From the NCBI GenBank assembly GCA_947459635.1, contig CANHEA010000005.1:1-62594 (forward strand): a DNA stretch of 62,594 bases. Reading direction: 5' to 3'. The notes beneath the pieces are model-generated. The model worked only from the letters and a program-made list of their open reading frames with translations, did no database searches and was not told where the DNA came from. The position numbers and the translations under genes were made by a program. Shown in pieces: positions 17,988-25,741 of the stretch (within the stretch, counting starts at the first letter, position 1; each line of letters opens with the position of its first letter). This stretch comes from Flavobacteriaceae bacterium. GTDB taxonomy: Bacteria > Bacteroidota > Bacteroidia > Flavobacteriales > Flavobacteriaceae.

Positions 17988-17995
17988 CAAATGTA
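17988..17995 (-). promoter_or_regulatory. -7 box (TACATTTG) 4 bases before the cysteine desulfurase ATG
   Basis: Exact TAnnTTTG on the minus strand. With the usual start 4-5 bases past the G, transcription would begin on the A of the ATG, that is, with no leader. Confidence 0.55.
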
Positions 17996-18051
17996 ATAAT
18001 TTTGGATTTCTAATCGACGTTGATTTGATTGCCGATTGTCAATTAAAATCC

Positions 18052-18059
18052 TATTTTTG
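18052..18059 (+). promoter_or_regulatory. -7 box (TATTTTTG) for the lipoprotein gene at 18077
   Basis: Exact TAnnTTTG, 17 bases before the ATG. A TTTG lies 24 bases upstream, slightly beyond the ideal spacing. Confidence 0.55.
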
Positions 18060-18076
18060 TCAAAAATACTTTGAAC

Positions 18077-19051
18077 ATGAAAAATATTCTCGGGCTGCTT
18101 TTCCTTTTACTTTTGTTAAACGGATGTGACGATGGCGATTTGACCGTTGAAAATATTGATTTCGCTTCAGTAACTACAAATAGTTGCGGTGAAACGATCT
18201 ATAAACTAAATGGTAACGAGGCAATGTATATCAAAATACCTTATTATCGCAACGCGTTTCCTAACGAATTAACGTCCGCCGACGCACCTATTGTAATTCC
18301 CATAGGTGGTGATGTTAGTGTGACTTATCGTGCTTATGACGGCGCTCCTTCAGCAGCAAATATTTGTGCAACACCTGGACCAATCTCTCCGATAGCCACT
18401 CAAGAATGGACAGCATCTTCTGGAAATATTGAAATTAGCTCAATTGCGGTGTATTCAACTAACGAAACAACGGGCGCAACTACTATTTCAAGATATGCCC
18501 ATAATATCGTTTTTAAGAATATTGTATTTCAAAAACCAAGTGGCACCCAAATATACGAGTCGTTTACCTTTGGAGAATACAGTACTACAGCCACGACACT
18601 TCCATTCAACTTTAATCCGGATGATCTCAAATTGTGCTCGAATAATGTCCTTTATAATTCAAGAATCAATGGTATTGAAGGGATTACTATCGAGAATTTT
18701 GATAGCAATTTATTATCGACAAGTAACTTGGGAGTAGCAAAAAAAGGCCTGATTTCATCAACGACGAACAAATTAGTTTACCGACTGTTCACTGCTGCAT
18801 TGACAAACAATTCAAGTAACGACGACTATTATTGCGCCGCAGTTACTCCAGATTATCCTCCTATCAACGAACTTTGGATTGCGCAAGATGGTGTCGCAGA
18901 TGTGAGCGGAATCATAGAAGTAACGACAACAACCAACGGAACAGGTTTCTTGCACACCATCTTCTTAAAGGCGGTAACTTTTCAAAAAGGAAACAGCACC
19001 TTCTATTATGGCAATTCTATTCTATTAGGAAATTTACTGACAACAAACTAG
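18077..19051 (+). CDS. Hypothetical lipoprotein with internally duplicated domain
   Basis: 324 residues from the ATG at 18077; an in-frame TTG six bases upstream is less likely. The signal peptide ends LLLLNGCDDG, a clear lipobox. The mature part consists of two similar halves. In the first, EWTASSGNIEISSIAV leads to HNIVFKNIVFQKPSG; in the second, ELWIAQDGVADVSGII leads to HTIFLKAVTFQKGNS, each followed by a short Tyr/Phe-rich strand. Conserved Cys residues occur in each half. I do not recognise a named family. Probably a surface or periplasmic beta-rich lipoprotein of Flavobacteriia. Confidence 0.8.
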   Translation: MKNILGLLFLLLLLNGCDDGDLTVENIDFASVTTNSCGETIYKLNGNEAMYIKIPYYRNAFPNELTSADAPIVIPIGGDVSVTYRAYDGAPSAANICATPGPISPIATQEWTASSGNIEISSIAVYSTNETTGATTISRYAHNIVFKNIVFQKPSGTQIYESFTFGEYSTTATTLPFNFNPDDLKLCSNNVLYNSRINGIEGITIENFDSNLLSTSNLGVAKKGLISSTTNKLVYRLFTAALTNNSSNDDYYCAAVTPDYPPINELWIAQDGVADVSGIIEVTTTTNGTGFLHTIFLKAVTFQKGNSTFYYGNSILLGNLLTTN

Positions 19052-19056
19052 AAATA

Positions 19057-19605
19057 CTATTTAGTTTGTCGGATAAAAACTTCGGTAGCTCCAAGTCCGT
19101 ATTTTTGGTAATTGGCATCGCGAAACGAAATTGATTCGTAGCGTCCTAATAGGAAATCCAGTTCGGCTTTTAGAATTCCTTCGCCAACGCCATGAATAAA
19201 AACAATTTTCGGAATGCGATTTCTAATCGCAAATTCGATATGTCTTTTTGCCGTTTCTGATTGCAAATTTAAGATCTCATAATTGTTCATTCCGCGAAAG
19301 TTTTTTGTCAATTTTTCGATGTGCAAATCAAATTCTGGCGGTGGAATTTCACCTTTAATTTTCTTTTCTTTGACAAAACTCCGTGGTTTTTCGATGGCTT
19401 TTTCTTGTTTAATTTTTTCTGAATTAAAACTTCCTATATTCTTACTTAAACCACTGGTTTTAAAATTTTTAATTAATTGATTGACAAAATATGTCATCGT
19501 AAAACCGTCGTCAGATTCAATGGTTATTTCATTATTATTCACGGCAATTACAACGCCGTCGATGGCATCATCCAACACTGAAACTTCATCTCCTATCTTA
19601 AACAT
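19057..19605 (-). CDS. Smr-domain protein (MutS2-like C-terminal nuclease domain)
   Basis: 182 residues from MFKIGDEVSVLDD. The frame extends 14 residues further upstream, but those overlap the previous gene and are unlike the family. Residues 1-45 form a small SH3-like KOW-type domain (GDEVSVLDDAIDGVV). Residues 95-182 form an Smr domain with FDLHIEKL and VFIHGVGEGILKAEL, the LDxH and HGxG motifs of Smr nickases. Likely acts on branched nucleic acids or stalled ribosomes/mRNA; which one is unknown. The start overlaps the 60-residue gene by 8 bases, so the two are translationally coupled. Confidence 0.88.
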   Translation of the reverse strand: MFKIGDEVSVLDDAIDGVVIAVNNNEITIESDDGFTMTYFVNQLIKNFKTSGLSKNIGSFNSEKIKQEKAIEKPRSFVKEKKIKGEIPPPEFDLHIEKLTKNFRGMNNYEILNLQSETAKRHIEFAIRNRIPKIVFIHGVGEGILKAELDFLLGRYESISFRDANYQKYGLGATEVFIRQTK

Positions 19606-19780
19606 TTTCCTCTTCGTTATCTTGATTTTTACTTGGAGTTTTGGCACTTAATTTCATCATGCCAAACATAAAAATTACAATAGCAATAATGATAATAAAG
19701 ACATTTTTATCTGCTTTACTTTGCTCGTAAAAAGCGATGCAAATAGCAACAATCATAATTGGAATGATCAACTTTTTCAT
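19598..19780 (-). CDS. Small two-helix membrane protein
   Basis: 60 residues. Two hydrophobic segments (about 3-19 and 26-45) are followed by a charged tail (SKNQDNEEENV). There is no recognised family. It is accepted as real because its stop overlaps the Smr gene start by 8 bases in the same direction, and because the composition is typical of small inner-membrane proteins. Confidence 0.65.
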   Translation of the reverse strand: MKKLIIPIMIVAICIAFYEQSKADKNVFIIIIAIVIFMFGMMKLSAKTPSKNQDNEEENV

Positions 19781-19886
19781 CGTGGTATTGATTTAATTTC
19801 GACCAAAAGTAACTAACTTTAAAGTAACATTCTTCAAATTTTGCAATCATTTTTTTTGTAAAATTGTACTACTAAACAATACTATT

Positions 19887-20171
19887 TTGGATATAGAAAA
19901 ATATATGATTCCCTGCTTGAACAAAAAACTCTTTGGAATAGAGTGTTTGGGTTGTGGAACGCAACGCGCAATCATTCTTATTTTGAAAGGAGATTTCACT
20001 GCTGCCTTTTTTCAGTTTCCTGCAATTTACACCACACTGTTGTTTTTTGGAATTGTCGGACTACATTTTGTGGACAAGAGTAGAAACTACCACAAACTCA
20101 TGGTAAGCTTGGCTATCATTAACGCAATCATTATGATTGTTTCCTATATTTACAAAATGACTCACTCTTAA
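19887..20171 (+). CDS. DUF2752 membrane protein (TTG start)
   Basis: 94 residues. The diagnostic motif CLGCGTQRA is at about 21-29, followed by two or three transmembrane helices. The first codon in frame is TTG, giving DIEKYMIPCLNKK; relatives carry residues of this kind before MIPC, so the TTG start is preferred over the ATG at 19905. Function is unknown; the conserved Cys pair could bind metal. The CCC-motif membrane protein gene follows 10 bases later, a pairing often seen in Flavobacteriia. Confidence 0.8.
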   Translation: MDIEKYMIPCLNKKLFGIECLGCGTQRAIILILKGDFTAAFFQFPAIYTTLLFFGIVGLHFVDKSRNYHKLMVSLAIINAIIMIVSYIYKMTHS

Positions 20172-20181
20172 ACTATTATTT

Positions 20182-20520
20182 ATGGAAAAACAAAAACTAC
20201 CCAATGCCACCGCCGTCCTCGTTTTAGGAATCTTATCAATTTTAACTTGCTGCTGTTGGGGTGTCATTGGATTAATCTTAGGCATTGTTGCCTTAGTATT
20301 AGCCAAAAAAGATTTGGCGTTGTATGTAGCAAATCCTGAACAGTATGAGGGTTATTCCAATATTAATACCGGACGAGTATTGGCTATTATCGGCATCGTT
20401 CTCAGTTCGATATATTTAGTCGCAAACGTTTATATGTACGTAGTATTGGGTGAAGAAGGCATCAAGGACTTCCAACAAAACCTCATCGAAAAAATCAAAC
20501 ACCAACAAGAAATGGAATAA
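20182..20520 (+). CDS. CCC-motif (DUF4190-like) membrane protein
   Basis: 112 residues, two transmembrane helices (about 9-38 and 62-86). The first carries TCCCWG, the CCC motif that names this Bacteroidota family. Between them lies the short cytosolic segment ALYVANPEQYEGYSNINTGR. Its small double-helix layout resembles the TM2/CD225 group. Function unknown. Cotranscribed with the DUF2752 gene and ended by a strong terminator. Confidence 0.85.
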   Translation: MEKQKLPNATAVLVLGILSILTCCCWGVIGLILGIVALVLAKKDLALYVANPEQYEGYSNINTGRVLAIIGIVLSSIYLVANVYMYVVLGEEGIKDFQQNLIEKIKHQQEME

Positions 20521-20547
20521 AAAAAACCTCCAATATGGAGGTTTTTC
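20521..20547. terminator. Bidirectional terminator between the CCC-motif gene and rocD
   Basis: The stem AAAAACCTCC/GGAGGTTTTT with a short loop lies between two convergent genes, starting one base after a stop codon and ending 3 bases before the next. Confidence 0.88.
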
Positions 20548-20549
20548 TT

Positions 20550-21830
20550 TTATTTTTCAAACTGTTTCAACGTCTTAATGATAATAGAAACGCAATCCAG
20601 TAACTGTTCTTCATTCATAACCAACGGTGGGGCAAAGCGAATAATATTACCGTGTGTTGGTTTCGCTAACAATCCATTGTCACGTAGTGCCATACAAATA
20701 TTCCAAGCAGTCTCGCTTTCTTCGGTATCGTTAATCACCACTGCGTTCAATAGACCACGACCTCTAACCAAGGTAGCGATGTTACTCGTTTTGATATACT
20801 CATCTAATTTAGATCGGAATAATTTCCCTAAATTTCTAGCATTTTGTGCCAAATTTTCATCAACAACTACTTCTAGAGCCGCTACAGCTACAGCGGCAGC
20901 AACTGGATTCCCACCAAAAGTAGAACCATGTTGACCAGGTTTAATCACATTCATAATAGCATCATTTGCCAAAACTGCTGAAACTGGATAGGCACCGCCA
21001 GACAAGGCTTTTCCTAATATCAAAATATCAGGTGTAGCATAGGTAGCTTGTTTCTCGCAATGATTTTCACACGTACAATTTCCGCATACTGCCAATAAAG
21101 AACCTGTTCTAGCGATTCCTGTTTGAATTTCATCAGCAATAAACAAAACATTGTATTGATTGCACAATTCCTTTGCGCGCATCATATAGTCATCAGCTGG
21201 CGTATAAACACCTGCTTCCCCTTGAATTGGCTCCACAAGAAAACCCGCTACATTTGGATTGTTTTTTAATACTTCTTCTAAGGCTTCAATCGAATCATAC
21301 GGAATTTTGATAAATCCGTCCGTGTACGGCCCAAAATTCTTACGCGCATTTTCATCATTAGAAAAAGAAATTATCGTCGTTGTTCTTCCGTGAAAATTCC
21401 CTTCACAAACCACAATTTGCGCTTGATGTTCAGCGATACCTTTTACTTCATACGACCATTTTCTACAAAGTTTCAACGCAGTTTCCACCGCTTCAGCACC
21501 AGTATTCATTGGCAAGACTTTATCAAAACCAAAATATTTTGTCAGATATTCTTCGTACGGTCCTAATTGATCATTATAAAAAGCTCTTGACGTGAGCGTT
21601 AATGTTTGTGCTTGTCGCATCATCGCATTGACAATCTTCGGATGACAATGACCTTGATTTACAGCTGAATAAGCTGATAAAAAATCATAGTACTTCTTTC
21701 CTTCCACATCCCAAACATATACACCTTCTCCTCTACTTAAAACAACGGGCAATGGGTGATAATTGTGCGCACCGTATTTGTTCTCAAGATCAATAATTGT
21801 TTTCGAACTCATTTTTTCTAAAACTGACAT
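20550..21830 (-). CDS. rocD: Ornithine aminotransferase
   Basis: 426 residues. This class III aminotransferase has [15 protein letters not shown], a PLP Asp in [14 protein letters not shown] and the PLP Lys in [15 protein letters not shown]. It converts ornithine and 2-oxoglutarate to glutamate semialdehyde and glutamate. A short segment before the PLP Lys contains [14 protein letters not shown], four Cys within eleven residues, absent from classical eukaryotic enzymes. The ammonia or amino acid link to the adjacent purine genes is only contextual. It is the last gene of the minus-strand block. Confidence 0.93.
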   Translation of the reverse strand: MSVLEKMSSKTIIDLENKYGAHNYHPLPVVLSRGEGVYVWDVEGKKYYDFLSAYSAVNQGHCHPKIVNAMMRQAQTLTLTSRAFYNDQLGPYEEYLTKYFGFDKVLPMNTGAEAVETALKLCRKWSYEVKGIAEHQAQIVVCEGNFHGRTTTIISFSNDENARKNFGPYTDGFIKIPYDSIEALEEVLKNNPNVAGFLVEPIQGEAGVYTPADDYMMRAKELCNQYNVLFIADEIQTGIARTGSLLAVCGNCTCENHCEKQATYATPDILILGKALSGGAYPVSAVLANDAIMNVIKPGQHGSTFGGNPVAAAVAVAALEVVVDENLAQNARNLGKLFRSKLDEYIKTSNIATLVRGRGLLNAVVINDTEESETAWNICMALRDNGLLAKPTHGNIIRFAPPLVMNEEQLLDCVSIIIKTLKQFEK

Positions 21831-21952
21831 TGTATTGTTTTTTTAAATAATGTATAATAATTCCTTCTTGTGGAGAGAAATCACCCAATTTTGGTCAAAA
21901 ATAATGAATATTCTTCAATAATACGGAAAACGGTAGAAATCTTAAAGTACTA

Positions 21953-23212
21953 TTAGGTCGTAAATTTTAAGTAAAGTAAAACTGCCGCTGCCATACTCAT
22001 TATAATCAAAGCTAAAAAACCAAGAATATTAGCACCTCTACTATTCGTATATTCCCCCATAACCACTTTATTATTCGAAACGTGCAAGATAATGGCAATT
22101 AATACTGGAGCGGTAATTCCGTATAAAATTGCGGTATAAATCAATGCCTTTATCGGTGAAATTCCGATGTAATTTAACGACAATCCCAAAACCAAAGAAA
22201 TCGCAATCACGATATAAAACGCTTTGGCTTCATGAAACTTCTTATCTAGTCCTTGCTCCCATCCGAAAGTCTCGGTGATGATGTACGAAAGTGAACCGCT
22301 TAAAACTGGTATCGCCAATAATCCAGTTCCAATCACGCCAATGGCGAAAAGCAAATACGCCAAATTTCCAGCTAATGGTTTTAATGCCTGCGCCGCTTGT
22401 TCAACGGTATCAATCTGACGAACGCCGCCTTGATACAGCACCGTTCCCGTTGTCAAAATAATAAAAAACATTACCAAACCTGAAAACGACATCCCAAAAT
22501 CGACATCTTGTTTCATTTCGTTAATGATTTTCTTATTGACCATCAGATGTTTCTTTTTGTGCTTCATTTCCTCCACCTCCATCGACGCTTGCCAGAAAAA
22601 CAAATACGGAGAAATCGTCGTTCCTAAAATACCCACTAGAATTCCCATAAATTCTTTATCAAAATGGATGGTAGGAACAAAAGTCGATTTTAGAATTAAC
22701 AACCAATCTTGATGATACAAAAACGGAACAATCAAATACACCAATAAAACAACACACAAGTATTTCAAAATCGCCGCAATTCGTTGATAAGGAAGGTAAA
22801 TGATTAATATCAACAAAATGACGGTAAAAACAACACTAAAATAGGTCGCCTCAATCTTAGGAAAAAGCAAATTACCCACCGCTCCCATTCCAGCGATATC
22901 AGCGCCAATATTCATGACAATGGCGGGAAAACTAAACAACAACATCAAGTACAAAACAGGTTTCGGATAATTTTTCTTCAAAGTTCCCGTCAATCCTTGC
23001 TCTGTAACTAAGCCAATTCGAGCACACATTTGCTGGATACTGGCCATCAACGGAAAAGCAATCAACGCCGTCCAAAGTGTCGATAGTCCAAAGCCAGCTC
23101 CAGCTTGCGAATAAGTAGCGATACCAGACGGATCGTCGTCGCTAGCGCCGGTTATCAATCCAGGACCTAAAAGTTTCCAGAAACGTTTTAATTTGCTTTT
23201 TATATTCATCAT
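21953..23212 (-). CDS. NRAMP-superfamily transporter with non-canonical metal site
   Basis: 419 residues, about 11 transmembrane helices. The overall NRAMP layout is clear (GPGLITGASDDDPSG at the first helix). But the TM1 metal motif DPGN is replaced by DPSG and the TM6 MPH motif by SPY (GTTISPYLFFWQAS). Canonical Mn/Fe transport by MntH homologues depends on those residues. The protein therefore belongs to the divergent NRAMP-related branch, and its substrate (Mg, another ion or an organic solute) is open. It sits 37 bases downstream of the DUF6986 gene and may be cotranscribed with it. Confidence 0.88.
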   Translation of the reverse strand: MMNIKSKLKRFWKLLGPGLITGASDDDPSGIATYSQAGAGFGLSTLWTALIAFPLMASIQQMCARIGLVTEQGLTGTLKKNYPKPVLYLMLLFSFPAIVMNIGADIAGMGAVGNLLFPKIEATYFSVVFTVILLILIIYLPYQRIAAILKYLCVVLLVYLIVPFLYHQDWLLILKSTFVPTIHFDKEFMGILVGILGTTISPYLFFWQASMEVEEMKHKKKHLMVNKKIINEMKQDVDFGMSFSGLVMFFIILTTGTVLYQGGVRQIDTVEQAAQALKPLAGNLAYLLFAIGVIGTGLLAIPVLSGSLSYIITETFGWEQGLDKKFHEAKAFYIVIAISLVLGLSLNYIGISPIKALIYTAILYGITAPVLIAIILHVSNNKVVMGEYTNSRGANILGFLALIIMSMAAAVLLYLKFTT

Positions 23213-23249
23213 AAAATAACCTTTTAATAATCGTTTCTGACAACCTGCT

Positions 23250-24584
23250 CTATTTTGCCATTCTATTCTCTAAAATTTTCTTGAACGAACGACCGCGGAT
23301 TTCATCTAATGTCAATCCAGTTGCCAGTACTTCTTCCTCGGTAATGGCGCCGCTATTCAAGGCACGAAGGAAATAATTCAAAAGTCCTTGTCCAGTTGCC
23401 GCGTCATCAAACACATCTCCAATCAAAGTAGCTCTCGCCGCTTTATCTACAAAGGTTTTCAAGCGATCTACGGCATCATCATAACTTTCTAAGAAGAACG
23501 CATACACCGCAGCATATCGCATCGGAAACTGCGCTGGATTCAAATCCCAACCCTGATAATACCCATTCCACAACGAATGACGAATATGATCGTAACCTTT
23601 CTTCCAAGCTCTGTGCACTACTTGACGGTTTTCTTCTTCTTGTGCTGGCGTCAAATCACCGCGATGTGGACCGATAGGCATCGTATTCGTTGCGCCATCA
23701 CTCAACCAAATGCCAGTATGTGCCAAAGCTACCTTAGTCATATGATGTGCAAAATCGCAAACCGGATGATCCATTTCTTGGTATTTCGCCGTAATGCTGC
23801 AACTTGCTGTATAATCGTAGGTTCCGAAATGCATCGCAATGCAACGTCCTTGCGCCGCTTTGATGAATCGATACAAAGGATTCGTCCCGTTAATATCCAT
23901 AATCGCTTGCGTAGTTTCGACCATCATTTCCATTTTCAAAACGCCTTTTTCTAAACCCAATTCTTCTTCTAAAATGGTAAAGAAATTAGCCAAGGTTTCT
24001 GGTTGCTCCGGAATGGTCACTTTCGGCAACATCACCACAAAATTTTCTGGTAATTTCCCGCCTGTTTCTTTCACTAAAGTGCTGACGAAAATATCTAAAG
24101 TACGCAAACCGCGTTCTTTCATTTCTTCTGTAAACGGTTTGATGCGGATGCCGATAAATGGCGACAGTGTTTTTTCTTGCATGCCTTTAGCCACTTCAAT
24201 GGCTGTTGAAACCGCAGTCGCGTCTTCTTCCTCGTTGCTTCGGTTGCCATAACCATCTTCAAAATCAATTCTAAAATCTTCAATCGCTTCCGATTTCAAT
24301 TTAGCAACGACCTTATCGTAAATGCGTTTGCTAAAATCGTTACCGCCCGTCAATCCGAAAGCTTTTCCAAAAACTTCATGATTCGGAGCATAGGTTTCTA
24401 GAATTTCCAAAGCACGATGTCCTAAGGCAATCGGCGCATCCGACTTGAATAGATTCGCGCCACCATACAACGTATGCACAGGTTGCCGATCGCTTCTATC
24501 GCCTGGATATATTTCATTAAAAGTACTATTGGCTTGACGCAAGCTTTGAAATAATTGTTCTTTTTTATTGGAAGGAATGGTCAT
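23250..24584 (-). CDS. DUF6986 protein, malate-synthase/CitE-like TIM barrel
   Basis: 444 residues. Motifs typical of HpcH/HpaI-CitE-malate synthase barrels are seen: FRIDFEDGYGNR (104-115), VVMLPKV (183-189), EMMVETTQAIMD (219-230) and a conserved GRCIAMHFGTYDYTAS (246-261). Other database names such as phosphoenolpyruvate kinase are not supported by anything visible here. It lies directly downstream of uraDH-puuD-alc-allB. Allantoicase makes ureidoglycolate, which yields glyoxylate, the substrate of malate synthase. A role in condensing glyoxylate (with acetyl-CoA or another acyl donor), or in splitting ureidoglycolate, is therefore a reasoned guess. A heptad array and a REP-like element fill its upstream gap. 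Confidence 0.8.
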   Translation of the reverse strand: MTIPSNKKEQLFQSLRQANSTFNEIYPGDRSDRQPVHTLYGGANLFKSDAPIALGHRALEILETYAPNHEVFGKAFGLTGGNDFSKRIYDKVVAKLKSEAIEDFRIDFEDGYGNRSNEEEDATAVSTAIEVAKGMQEKTLSPFIGIRIKPFTEEMKERGLRTLDIFVSTLVKETGGKLPENFVVMLPKVTIPEQPETLANFFTILEEELGLEKGVLKMEMMVETTQAIMDINGTNPLYRFIKAAQGRCIAMHFGTYDYTASCSITAKYQEMDHPVCDFAHHMTKVALAHTGIWLSDGATNTMPIGPHRGDLTPAQEEENRQVVHRAWKKGYDHIRHSLWNGYYQGWDLNPAQFPMRYAAVYAFFLESYDDAVDRLKTFVDKAARATLIGDVFDDAATGQGLLNYFLRALNSGAITEEEVLATGLTLDEIRGRSFKKILENRMAK

Positions 24585-24587
24585 TTT

Positions 24588-24622
24588 AATTACGAATTAA
24601 AAATTATGAATTACGAATTATT
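24588..24622. repeat. Heptad-phased array upstream of the DUF6986 gene
   Basis: Five 7-base units begin 3 bases before the start codon (AATTACG, AATTAAA, AATTATG, AATTACG, AATTATT). Confidence 0.65.
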
Positions 24623-24632
24623 ATATGTTTTA

Positions 24633-24746
24633 GGAGCTAATCCCGCTCTCCGCTGCAATCTTTTTTGCTTTTTTGTCACCCCGAGCGCAGTCGAGGGGCT
24701 TTTTCTTAAAAGCAAAAAAGGATTTCCGCTGCTATCGGGGCTAGGG
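24633..24746 (-). repeat. REP-like dispersed palindrome, long copy with nested hairpin
   Basis: On the minus strand it starts CCCTAGCCCCGATAGCAGCGG and ends GGGATTAGCTCC. The centre is a 13-bp stem (CTTTTTTGCTTTT with its complement). Inside it sits a second small element, CCCCTCGACTGCGCTCGGGG, so one repeat is nested in another. Bases 24747-24813 show nothing else. Confidence 0.75.
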
Positions 24747-24813
24747 CATCCGATTTTGTCTGAAAGCTATTGCATAAAAAGAAATTTGAATCTTTAAAAT
24801 GACACATCCTTTC

Positions 24814-24883
24814 TTCTTAGTTATTTCTCCTGTTTCTAGTCTCTTGTTTCTATCTTCTTGTCTCTATTTTCTTGACTCTCTTC
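24814..24883. repeat. Heptad-phased array downstream of uraDH
   Basis: Ten 7-base units, most beginning TCT or TCN (TCTAGTC, TCTTGTT, TCTATCT, TCTTGTC and similar), run up to the base before the uraDH stop codon. Alternating TCTTG and TCTA units also give a 14-base period. Confidence 0.65.
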
Positions 24884-25738
24884 TCAACTTCCTCTGTACG
24901 TGCTATACCCAAAAGGATTCACCAACAACGGCACATGATAATGCGCCTCATCGAAAGTATTAAAAATAATCTCCACTGCCGGATAAAAAGTCTTTAGATT
25001 TTGCTTTCTAAAATAGGCTCCAGTATCAAAAACCATTTTATATGTGGCTGGTTTTAGTATTCGTTCTTGTGGCAACAAATCTGGAATTCTACCATCAGCA
25101 TTGGTAATACCTTGTGCAATGGTTTGCCAAGTTCCGTTTTTCAGCGCTTGCATACGAATCGAAATGTCTTTGCCAGGCAATCCAATTGCGGTATCCAAAA
25201 CGTGAGTGGTAATTTGACTGACTTTCAGAAAATCAAAATTCGCTGCAGTCAACAACTTCTTAAATCGAATAATCGAAATCTTTTGTTGCTCACCCATCGC
25301 AATATGAAGTTCTTCTTCTACCGTATTTTGCAATCGATCTAACAACAATTGCAACATTTCAGCCGCCGATTTTCCAGTAGCACAAACAATAAATATAAAA
25401 CCAAATTTACTTTCATAATCCGCATTCGCTTTTGCCAGTGCCTGAATAGTTTCTGCTGTTGCTACGGCTACGCCCGCTTGTTCTTTGCCAGCAAATTTCT
25501 CCGTCAAACTTTTGACATCTCCAATTTTAGGATGATGGGTAAAGGATTCTCTCCAATCGGCTTCATGGCATTGCTCATACCAAACTGCTGAACTCAAATC
25601 CACCAACTGCTTTTCAGAGGAAAAAGGAAAATGTTGCATCATTTTCGAAACCCATTGCGTCGAACCGCAGCAATCCATCAAATGTTTTGCAGCCACTTCT
25701 TTTTCCAAAGCATTATATTCCGCTAAAGTCATAGTCAA
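24884..25738 (-). CDS. uraD-uraH: Fused OHCU decarboxylase / 5-hydroxyisourate hydrolase
   Basis: 284 residues, two complete enzymes in one chain. Residues 1-170 form OHCU decarboxylase (UraD) with FTHHPKIGD (His69) and FGFIFIVCATGKS. Residues 174-284 form 5-hydroxyisourate hydrolase (UraH) with THVLDTAIGLPGKD (His179) and the C-terminal family signature YRGS. The order is the same as in plant allantoin synthase. UraH opens 5-hydroxyisourate and UraD decarboxylates the product to S-allantoin, so fusion channels unstable intermediates. No signal or peroxisomal targeting is seen; cytoplasmic. The start lies 3 bases after puuD, in the same operon. Confidence 0.95.
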   Translation of the reverse strand: MTMTLAEYNALEKEVAAKHLMDCCGSTQWVSKMMQHFPFSSEKQLVDLSSAVWYEQCHEADWRESFTHHPKIGDVKSLTEKFAGKEQAGVAVATAETIQALAKANADYESKFGFIFIVCATGKSAAEMLQLLLDRLQNTVEEELHIAMGEQQKISIIRFKKLLTAANFDFLKVSQITTHVLDTAIGLPGKDISIRMQALKNGTWQTIAQGITNADGRIPDLLPQERILKPATYKMVFDTGAYFRKQNLKTFYPAVEIIFNTFDEAHYHVPLLVNPFGYSTYRGS

Positions 25739-25741
25739 ATA

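Noticed and set aside
23577-23954. 125-residue reading frame antisense to the DUF6986 gene
   Set aside because: It is a shadow frame with no family features, while the opposite strand has a full enzyme sequence with clear motifs.
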